A stretch of 64,000 nt of DNA from Dipteris shenzhenensis (lineage: Eukaryota; Polypodiophyta; Polypodiopsida; Gleicheniales): the NCBI GenBank assembly GCA_047967505.1, contig CM106539.1; one strand, written 5' to 3'. A program made the translations under genes and the position numbers. Under the pieces are notes generated by a model. That model saw nothing but the letters and a program-made list of their open reading frames with translations. It was not told the DNA's origin and did no database searches. Shown here in pieces: positions 57,180-64,000 of the stretch (position 1 is the stretch's first letter; every line of letters starts with the position of its first letter).

Positions 57180-57530
57180 TGGAGGAGGAGGAGGAGAAGG
57201 AAGAGACATGGAGAAGGAGTAGGCAGGAGAGAGCAAGGCATGCAACAGTAGGTGTGGAGGAGGAGGAGGAGGCATGGAGGAGGAAGAGGAGGCACATATG
57301 TGGAAAAGGAGTAGGTGAGAGAGAGTAGTAGGAGTGGAGGAAGAAGAGGAGGAGTTGGTGTGGAGGAGGAGGAGACGTGGAGGCATGGAAGAGGGGTAGG
57401 GAGGAGCATGAAAGGGTGGAGGAGGGAGGCAAGGGGGAGGAGGAGGAGGAAGAGGAGGAGGAGAGAGGGAGGGAGGAGGGAGCAGAGGGAGGGGAGGAAG
57501 GGAGGAGGATAGGGAGAATTTTCAAATTCT
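57180..57530. repeat. (GGA)n-rich purine tract
   Basis: About 350 bp of GGAGGAGGAGG and GGAAGAGG steps with few pyrimidines. The long minus-strand Pro/Ser frames here are artefacts of composition. Confidence 0.9.
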
Positions 57531-57587
57531 GAATTTTTCCCCGCTTAGGTGTAAGAGGTGGGCTCACTTGTGGGCTTAACCCGCCTA

Positions 57588-57751
57588 GGGGGGGGAGGGG
57601 GGGGTCTTCTTTGACCATGAGGCTTTCATTAGTCCTAATGCATTCCTTATGAGGACTTTTGAGACCTTGAATCTCCCCTATTGATAGAGAATGCATCTCA
57701 TGATTAGTTTATCAATAAGCTACATCATCCAAACCCATTCTAAGATGGGAA
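57588..57751. repeat. 243-bp tandem repeat, copy 1, left part (split by copia)
   Basis: From the G run through GGCTTTCATTAG, TAATG-CATTCCTTAT, TGATAGAGAATG(C/T)ATCTCATG and CCCATTC-AAGATGGGAA. It continues after the copia insertion at 63662. The same order occurs in copy 2 from 63741. Confidence 0.85.
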
Positions 57752-57923
57752 TGTGGGGGTTAAAGGCCACTGTGCCTTTACCTCGGTTATGTACAATACT
57801 CAAACACATATATAAATGAATGAAAAAGAAGATTAGGGTGTTCTGCACCCACTAAAACTTGTGTGCCTCTCTGTTTCTCTCTCTCTCCCTCTTCCGTTCT
57901 TGCTTCCGTTGAGAGCACTCTCA
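57752..57923 (+). repeat. Copia 5' LTR
   Basis: Begins TGTGGGGGTTAAAGG and ends GCACTCTCA. TATATAAAT at about 57809 is the likely TATA box, and a CT-rich stretch (57865-57895) lies near the 3' end. At 172 bp it is short for copia. Confidence 0.93.
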
Positions 57924-57925
57924 AC

Positions 57926-57937
57926 TGATATCAGAGC
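57926..57937 (+). other. Copia primer-binding site (tRNA-iMet)
   Basis: TGATATCAGAGC differs by one base from the common TGGTATCAGAGC, complementary to the initiator Met tRNA 3' end, and lies two bases after the LTR. Confidence 0.88.
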
Positions 57938-59365
57938 TCGGGTGATCTAGCTGAGCATGCGTGAATGCTTGAAGCTCAGCAGCTCTGTGGGAGGAAGGAG
58001 AAGCTTTGTGGGTGACTTTACTTGCATCCAAGTGTGTAGAGACCTTGGAGGAACCTTTGGAAAAGTCACTTTGGTTTTGCGAAGTGGTTTTGAGAGCATG
58101 TTAAGTGTTTTCAAAGAAAAAGTCGTTTTTTGAGCTTTTCCCTGTTCCGTTCGATGACAGAGACTTCGTATTGACTTGTAGAGGCAACTATTGCTTGCTT
58201 TTGGTGTCCACTTCACTTCTGGGGCTTGGAAACACCTTCATTCTTGAATCTGGGATCATTTCATTGGATTTCTGACTCACTGTGTCAGTTTCTGCATTTT
58301 TCTGCTCGGGTGTTGGAACTCAAGTTTGGAGCAACCATTTACAAATCTGTCAGTTCCGTTGGACTCAAGAGGTCCTAAAACTTCTATGTTGCTCATCATT
58401 CACACTCTGGTAGAGATTACAAACAGCTTTGTTTCCAAAAACGTTTTTCAGTCCGTGTATTGGACCCAGTGATTGAGACCACAGTTTCCAAAACCGTCTG
58501 TCCCATTGCGTTTCGGATGCCTAAAAACCCCTACTTGTCAGTTCTTACGTGATTTGGTGGAGGATTTTCAGAGTTATAGATCTCTGTGTATTCGATTTCA
58601 TCTCTGTATTATGCATTTTTCATTCTAAGGTTTTGAAACCTTAGATTTATGCCACATGGCAGTGGATAAGTGTTGACTCCCATTTCTCACTCATCGGTTG
58701 GGATTTTGGAGTTTCGACAGAAGAGAGATATTTGCAGATTTTCCTGCTGAGTCCGATTATGCAATGGCACCCATGTTTTGAGGCATCTCAGGTTCTATTT
58801 TCAGTAGCGGTCATTATCGTGGGACTATAATTTCTTGAGCATACCTTATGCAGATCACTCTGGTTGCAATTTGAGCACTGTGCACTCATTTGTGGTGTGC
58901 ATTGGGTTGCAGTGGATGATTTATAGGCCATTTGGATGCATTGTGGTCCTTATTGGATGCACTGATAGGCCCAAATTGCCTTGTGGGATGCTATTTTTTA
59001 TGGATGCTTTGCACATGGATGCTATTTTATGCTGAGGGACAGCTTTGATACATTGCAGGTGATGCACTGATACTGCTATGCTCTCTTGGATGAGATATTA
59101 TTAATGCATATGCCAGTGGACAGTGTTTATGCTTGAGTCATTTTGCACTTATTGGCATTTTGGATTGCCATTGTAGTTGGCATTTTTTTTTGGGCCAGAT
59201 TTGCTCATATGGATGCATAGTATATGCACATGAGTTAGATGCTTTGAGACATGAGTTTTGGTGATATTTCACTCTATTGTGGCATACACATTTGGTTGCA
59301 CCTGGTATTTGGTGTGATTCTCTCTTGTAGGCACTAGCATTTGGGATTTTTGCTTCATTTGCATC
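57938..59365 (+). other. Copia untranslated leader
   Basis: About 1.4 kb between primer site and gag with no recognisable coding content. It is long relative to the 172-bp LTRs. It has many short TTTTGGATG/ATGGATGC-like phrases (about 58880-59250). Confidence 0.6.
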
Positions 59366-60313
59366 ATGGCATCCTCTTCCATGTCTAAAAAGGAGTTTTT
59401 TAGCATTAAAAAGTTTGATGGGACAAACTTTTCTTTGTGGAAAGAACAAATAAGGGATGTGCTTATTCAAAAGAAGCAGATTGAACCCTTGGCAGGGATT
59501 GAAGCTAAGCCTGCAAATATGTCTGAGGATGATTGGAATGAGTTGGATGCATTAGCAAAATCTACTGTTAGACTTCATCTTGCAGAGTCAGTTTATTTCA
59601 CAGTAGTAAATGAGCAAACTATGGAAGATTTGTGGAAGAAACTGTGTGCCACTTATGAAAAGGAAACTGCCTCTAATAAAGTTTACCTCATGAAGAGGTT
59701 GTTTGAGCTGCAGATGAAGAAAGGGGTCTCCATTGCTTCTCACTTGAATGAATTCAATATTATTTTCAGCCAGCTTCAAGCTCAAAAGATGAATTTTGAT
59801 GCGGAGACTAAGGCAATATTTCTCTTATGTTCATTGCCATCCTCATGGGATACCTTCCATATAGCTGTCAGTAACTCTGCACCTGGTGGAGTATTGAAAT
59901 TTGATGATGTTGTGGGTAGCTTGTTGGTCGAGGAGATTAGACGAAAGTCTATGGACGGCAACAAGCAGGATGCAGCCTTAAATGTGCAAAGGGGCAGATC
60001 ACAATTCAAGGGGAAGTCCCAAGAAAGAGGGAAGTATCGTAGCAAATCCAGGGCACGGAACATTGAGTGTTACCACTGTGGCAAGAAGGGCCATATGAAA
60101 AAGGATTGCTACAAAATGAAAAGAGAGAAAAAGGATAAGAAAAAGAATGCAAATTGGGGTGCAAATCAAAAGGAAGAGAGTCCAAGGGAGGACAAAGGAA
60201 AAGTGAAGATCGAGGAGATCAATGCAGTCACACATGATAGTGACAATGACATTCTCTTCATGTCTAGTTTATTTGCAGAGTTGCTTACCATTTCAGATGA
60301 TGCATATTCCTAG
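59366..60313 (+). CDS. Copia gag
   Basis: A 315-codon open frame from MASSSMSKKEF. It has the copia gag opening (KKFDGTNFSLWKEQIRDVL), the LWKKLCATYEKETASNKVYL helix region (UBN2/gag-copia fold), SSWDTFHIAVS, and the zinc knuckle CYHCGKKGHMKKDC at about 60068-60109 in a basic surrounding. It would package element RNA. The frame ends at a TAG (60311-60313). The next codons in the same frame lead into protease, so gag and pol were once one frame. Confidence 0.9.
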   Translation: MASSSMSKKEFFSIKKFDGTNFSLWKEQIRDVLIQKKQIEPLAGIEAKPANMSEDDWNELDALAKSTVRLHLAESVYFTVVNEQTMEDLWKKLCATYEKETASNKVYLMKRLFELQMKKGVSIASHLNEFNIIFSQLQAQKMNFDAETKAIFLLCSLPSSWDTFHIAVSNSAPGGVLKFDDVVGSLLVEEIRRKSMDGNKQDAALNVQRGRSQFKGKSQERGKYRSKSRARNIECYHCGKKGHMKKDCYKMKREKKDKKKNANWGANQKEESPREDKGKVKIEEINAVTHDSDNDILFMSSLFAELLTISDDAYS

Positions 60314-60708
60314 GATTGGAATTTGGATTCTGGTGTTTCATTCCATGTTACTCCCTATAGGGAATGGTTCTCCACTTATAACAGTGGAAAGACAGGTTGT
60401 GCACATCTTGGAAATGACTATGCATGTGACATAGTGGGAGTAGGTGACATAAAGTTTTCTTTTGCAAATGGGTCTGCATTTATTTTGAAACATGTGAGAC
60501 ATGTGCCTAAGTTGACCAAGAGTCTTATTTCAGTGGGTCAGCTAGATGATGCTGGTTTTCACACCACTTTTGGCTTTCAGAGTTGGAAAATTCAGAAGGG
60601 CTCTATGCTTTTGACCAGGGGTGCCAAGTGTGGGACTTTGTATCCCTTACATGTATCAAGGGTATTTGATCATGTTGTTGCAATAACCGAGTAGCCAAGC
60701 ACTTCTTT
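60314..60708 (+). pseudogene. Copia protease
   Basis: Directly after the gag stop, in the same frame, WNLDSGVSFHVTP is the aspartic protease active site (DSG, with the copia-type S-H-TP surround), followed by GVGDIKFSFANGS and VPKLTKSLISVGQLDDAG. A TAG at 60692-60694 precedes SLWHCRLGHMS, the start of the pre-integrase zinc region. The family usually has Cys or Ala where Val follows DSG. Confidence 0.8.
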
Positions 60709-61800
60709 GTGGCATTGCAGGTTGGGGCACATGAGCCAAAATGGAATGAAATTCTTATGCTGTTTGGGTTATGTACCCATTTGAGTTTCTCTGATTTTGA
60801 ATTTTGTGAGCATTGTCTTTGTGGGAAGCAGACTAAATCAGCCCATAAAAGAAGGGGAAAGAAAGAGTTTAAAAAGCTTGATTTGGTGCATTTAGACGTA
60901 TGTGGTCCCATGCCTACACGGTCATTAGGCGGGGCTGAATACTATGTGACATTCATTGATGAAGCAACTAGGAAAGTGTGGGCTTATGCTATAGCTCGGA
61001 AGAGTGATGTGTTCCAGGTATTTCAGAAATGGCTGGCCTTGGTTGAGAATCAGTCAGGTAGAACGCTTAAATGCCTACAAACTAACAATGGTGGAGAGTA
61101 TCTCTCTCATGACTTTTAGCATTTCTGTGATACACGTGGGACTAAGAGGGAGCTCACATCCCCTCGTACTCCAGAGCAAAATCCAGTTGCAAAAAAGATG
61201 AATCGTACCATTCAAGAAAGTTTGCAATGCATGCTTTCCAATGCAAGTCTTTCTGGTGGTTTTTGGGATGAGGCAATGAAGACTGCAGTGCATGTGATCA
61301 ATAGATCACCTAGTAAGAGTTTGGATGGTGGTATTCCTGAAGAGGCATGGAGTGGCAAGAAGCCCTCTTACTCTCATTTGCGTATATTTGGGTGTGAGGC
61401 ATATGCACATGTGCCGAAAGAGCTTCAAAAGAAGCTAGATCCTAAGTCTAGGAAATGGATCTTCTTGGGTTATGGTGAAAGTGGAGAGATGGGCTATTGT
61501 CTCTAGGATCTAGAAGCAAAGAAGATCATACACAGCCATGATGTAGTCTTCAATGAAAAGAAGATGTATAAGACACCCATGAGGGATGTGGAAATGAGGA
61601 GAATCACTTTCCAGGATGTGAATCCACCTGCATATGTTGATAGACAGCAAGCTGTGCATGCACCAAATGTGCAAGAAATGGTACCACCAAGTACTCCCAT
61701 AGGTATACAATCAAGGGTAGATGATGGATCATCTATTGGTGGAAATGATGAGCCAAATGTGGCTGATATGCAGTGGGACAGCAAGCTGAAATGCCCTTGA
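60709..61800 (+). pseudogene. Copia integrase, catalytic residues changed
   Basis: After a frameshift near 60780, FCEHCLCGKQTKSAH completes the HHCC region. The core reads LDLVHLDVCGPM (first Asp kept) and LKCLQTNNGGEYLS, where the family has TDNGGE, so the second Asp is Asn. It then reads NPVAKKMNRTIQESL, where the family has VAE(R/K), so the Glu is Lys. TAG stops at 61117-61119 and 61504-61506 interrupt the frame. The C-terminal part (WIFLGYGE, then HDVVFNEKKM) is typical. The changed triad alone would abolish integration. Confidence 0.85.
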
Positions 61801-63431
61801 GAAGATCATCTAGAGTGTCTAGACCACCTGATAGGTTTGTTCCAGGGGTAGAGTATGTGATGCTTACTAATTGCGGGGAGCCTTCTTGCTACAAAGAGGC
61901 TATGATGCACGAGGATCAATGCAAGTGGGAGTATGCTATGCAATCAGAGATGAGTTCACTTATGAAGAATAAGACTTGGGACTTGGTTTCTTTGCCACAT
62001 GGAAAGAAAGCATTGCCATGTAAATGGGTCTACAAAATGAAGATCACAGGTGATGATGTGCCTAGGTACAAGGCCCGTTTAGTCGCTAAAGGGTTCAAGC
62101 AAGAGAAGGGTGTGGAATTTGATGAGATATTCTCTCCGGTTGTGAAGATGACCACACTTAGATGCATGCTTGGACTAGTGGCATCAGAGGATATGGAGCT
62201 TATGCAGATGGATGTCAAGACAGCTTTCTTGCATGGGGATTTGCATGAGGAAATTTACATGGTGCAGCCGGAAGGCTTTGAAGAAAAGGGAAAAGAGCAT
62301 TTAGTTTGCAAGCTGAAGAAGAGTCTCTATGGTCTTAAGCAAGTGCCTAGAGAATGGTATCAGAAGTTTGATGCTTTCATTTGGTGGTCCCAGGGTTTTA
62401 GAAGGAGTGAAATTGATCACTGCCTCTACACTAAAACGGCTAAGGATAATAGCCTGATAATCTTGGCACTATATGTGGATGATATGCTATTGGCTAGCAA
62501 GAATACTTATGAGCTAGATGCATTAAAGGCCAAGTTGCATGAGGCCTTTGATATGAAGGATTTGGGACTTGCAGGTCATATTCTTGGTATGCGCATCACG
62601 CGTGATCGGAGTAGGAAACTCCTTTGGCTTTCACAAAAAGAGTATGTTACAAAAGTATTGCAGCATTTCAATATGGAGGGGGGGAAGGCAGTGAGTACTC
62701 CATTGCCTCCATATGTGAAACTGAGTCATACAGATAGTCCCAAATCAAATGAGGAAAGGGCCATGATGGCCAAGGTTCCTTATGCATCAGCAGTTGGGAG
62801 TCTTATGTATGCTATGATAGCTACTAGACTAGACATTGCATTTGTAGTGGGAGTTGTTAGCCAGTATATGGCTAATCTAGGAAAGAGGCATTGGGAGGCA
62901 GTTAAGTGCATCATGAGGTACATAAAGGGTACCAAGGAGATGTGCATCTGCTTTGGTAGAGGAGACATGCGTGTACTTGGGTACACAGATTCAGACTATG
63001 CAAGGCATGTGGATAGTAGGAGATCCACTTCTGGTTATGTGTTCACCTTTGCAGGTGGTGCAGTGTCGTGGATGTTTCGCGCACAAAAGTGCGTTGCTTT
63101 GTCTACCACAGAGGCTGAGTATGTTACAGCCACAGAGGGTTACAAGGAGGCTATATGGCTTGATCAGCTAGTGGGAGATTTGGGGATTCATACAGGTGTA
63201 CCGACATTGCATAGTGATTCCATGAGTGCTATTCAGCTAGCACGGAATCTGGTCTTTCATGCAAAGACCAAACACATTGAGGTCAGGTACCATTTCATTA
63301 GGGAGGTACTTGAGGACAAGCACATAGAGCTTGTCAAGGTTTATACAGATGATAACCCTGCAGATATGCTAACGAAGAGTCTACCTAGTCAGCGGTTTGA
63401 GTATTGTCGTGTATTGATGGGCATTGGATAG
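61773..63431 (+). CDS. Copia reverse transcriptase and RNase H
   Basis: A 552-codon intact frame, shifted against the integrase frame near 61790. RT: WVYKMKITGDDVPRYKARLV, FSPVVKMTTLRCML, MDVKTAFLHGDLHEEIYMVQ, SLYGLKQVPREWYQKF and the catalytic ALYVDDMLLAS (about 62470). RNase H: GYTDSDYARHVDSRRSTSGY, LSTTEAEYVTATEG, TLHSDSMSAIQLA and VYTDDNPADMLTKSLP, so its acidic residues are kept. Known role: copying element RNA to DNA in cytoplasmic particles. It is the best preserved domain of any element in the window. Confidence 0.93.
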   Translation: MGQQAEMPLRRSSRVSRPPDRFVPGVEYVMLTNCGEPSCYKEAMMHEDQCKWEYAMQSEMSSLMKNKTWDLVSLPHGKKALPCKWVYKMKITGDDVPRYKARLVAKGFKQEKGVEFDEIFSPVVKMTTLRCMLGLVASEDMELMQMDVKTAFLHGDLHEEIYMVQPEGFEEKGKEHLVCKLKKSLYGLKQVPREWYQKFDAFIWWSQGFRRSEIDHCLYTKTAKDNSLIILALYVDDMLLASKNTYELDALKAKLHEAFDMKDLGLAGHILGMRITRDRSRKLLWLSQKEYVTKVLQHFNMEGGKAVSTPLPPYVKLSHTDSPKSNEERAMMAKVPYASAVGSLMYAMIATRLDIAFVVGVVSQYMANLGKRHWEAVKCIMRYIKGTKEMCICFGRGDMRVLGYTDSDYARHVDSRRSTSGYVFTFAGGAVSWMFRAQKCVALSTTEAEYVTATEGYKEAIWLDQLVGDLGIHTGVPTLHSDSMSAIQLARNLVFHAKTKHIEVRYHFIREVLEDKHIELVKVYTDDNPADMLTKSLPSQRFEYCRVLMGIG

Positions 63432-63472
63432 TATGCTCACTGGTTGTTCTCCCTTAAAGGCACATTGTCCTT

Positions 63473-63484
63473 TAAGTGGGAGGT
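63473..63484 (+). other. Copia polypurine tract
   Basis: TAAGTGGGAGGT sits immediately before the 3' LTR, the usual AGTGGGAG-type tract of copia elements. Confidence 0.85.
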
Positions 63485-63656
63485 TGTGGGGATTAAAGGT
63501 CACTGTGCCTTTACCCCGGTTATATACAATACTCAAACACATATATAAATGAATGAAAAAGAAGATTAGGGTGTTTTGCACCCACCAAAACTTGTGTAGC
63601 TCTCTGTTTCTCTCTCTCTCCCTCTTCCGTTCTTGCTTCCGTTGAGAGCACCCTCA
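63485..63656 (+). repeat. Copia 3' LTR
   Basis: A 172-bp match to the 5' LTR, beginning TGTGGGGATTAAAGG and ending GCACCCTCA, followed by the GGGAA duplication. Confidence 0.93.
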
Positions 63657-63661
63657 GGGAA

Positions 63662-64000
63662 AAGGAATTACAGTTTGTGGATGAAGCAAGAGCATTACAT
63701 CAAAGACATGAAGCCCAGAAGACTGCAAAACGTTTTAGGTTTGGGGGAAGGGGGTCTTTCACCCTACCATAGGGCTTTCATTAGGTCTAATCCATTCCTT
63801 ATAATCCACTTTTTAGAGCCCAAACCTCCCCTAATGATAGAGAATGTATCTCATGGTTAGCATGATCAATAAGCCACACATCTAGGCCCATTCCAAGATG
63901 GGAAAAGGAATAACAGTTGGTGGATGAAACAGAGAGCAAGGAGAGAGCATTGTCAAGGAATGAAGCCTAGAAGACTGCAAAACATTTTAGGTATTATGTG
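63662..64000. repeat. 243-bp tandem repeat: end of copy 1 and copy 2
   Basis: 63662-63740 completes copy 1 (AAGGAATTACAGTTTGTGG to CTGCAAAACGTTTTAGG). Copy 2 begins about 63741, repeats all blocks including CCAAGATGGGAA at 63893-63904, and ends GCAAAACATTTTAGG near 63993. The array may continue beyond the window. Confidence 0.88.

Larger units (their letters stand above)
57752..63656 (+). mobile_element. Ty1/copia LTR retrotransposon, nearly complete
   Basis: Two 172-bp LTRs (TG...CA) enclose a Met-tRNA primer site, gag, protease, integrase, RT and RNase H in copia order (integrase before RT), and a polypurine tract. GGGAA flanks both ends (57747-57751, 63657-63661). I count 9 differences between the LTRs (about 5%), 8 of them transitions, which fits decay by cytosine deamination since insertion. 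Stops and two frameshifts break pol, and two integrase catalytic residues are changed, so the copy is dead. Confidence 0.95.

Noticed and set aside
57073-57696. 207-codon minus-strand frame rich in Ser and Pro
   Set aside because: It spans the GGA-rich tract, where minus-strand stops are rare by composition. It has no domain pattern.
1-64000. CRISPR arrays, operons, rRNA or complete tRNA genes
   Set aside because: The window is plant nuclear DNA. No regularly spaced repeat-spacer structure, rRNA core sequence or full tRNA cloverleaf was seen.

Overview
This is nuclear DNA of a large-genome land plant. It holds a conserved plant splicing-factor gene spread over very long, repeat-filled introns. 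Around it lie plant-type Ty3/gypsy, Ty1/copia and L1-like LINE elements, many GA, GT and poly-G tracts, and almost no compact genes. Intron size and repeat types fit a fern or gymnosperm better than a small-genome angiosperm, but the species cannot be fixed from the sequence alone.

Left third (1-19.5 kb): the 5' end of an SR140/RRC1-type (U2 snRNP-associated) splicing-factor gene on the minus strand. Four exons (19044-18970, 18886-18757, 18609-18561, 1966-1893) join in phase into one N-terminal protein. Intron 3 is about 16.6 kb and holds a LINE fragment (6.3-7.0 kb), a decayed LINE (12.3-16.5 kb), several tandem duplications and a repeat family that starts in (GA)n tracts. The rest of the gene lies beyond the left edge.

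Middle (19.5-41 kb): upstream DNA with a decayed LINE (20.3-21.5 kb), a lone terminal-exon candidate (24.0 kb), a palindromic GGATC-rich array (24.3-24.7 kb), and a pseudogene of a VGHTH-motif family (25.3-26.05 kb and 35.16-35.8 kb). That pseudogene is cut in two by a 9.1-kb gypsy element (26054-35157). The gypsy element is the most unusual object here. A second, archaeal-type RNase H domain and a zinc knuckle sit upstream of gag, the usual RNase H after the reverse transcriptase has lost its catalytic acidic residues, and the LTRs end in TATTA/TAATA instead of TG/CA. A copia-type LTR remnant, a tandemly duplicated two-exon coding segment (37.3-39.3 kb) and repeats follow.

Right third (41-64 kb): a 5.3-kb L1-like LINE on the minus strand with a 12-bp target duplication (41193-46504), AT-rich and microsatellite DNA, a 0.7-kb inverted duplication (50.06-50.74 kb), a ~140-bp tandem array (52.3-52.85 kb), a copia RT remnant (54.2-53.8 kb), pyrimidine/purine tracts, and a nearly complete copia element (57752-63656). 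The copia element has 172-bp LTRs and a GGGAA target duplication, and it sits inside one unit of a 243-bp tandem repeat. All recognisable mobile elements carry stops or frameshifts, so none looks autonomous now. The only probably functional gene is the splicing factor.
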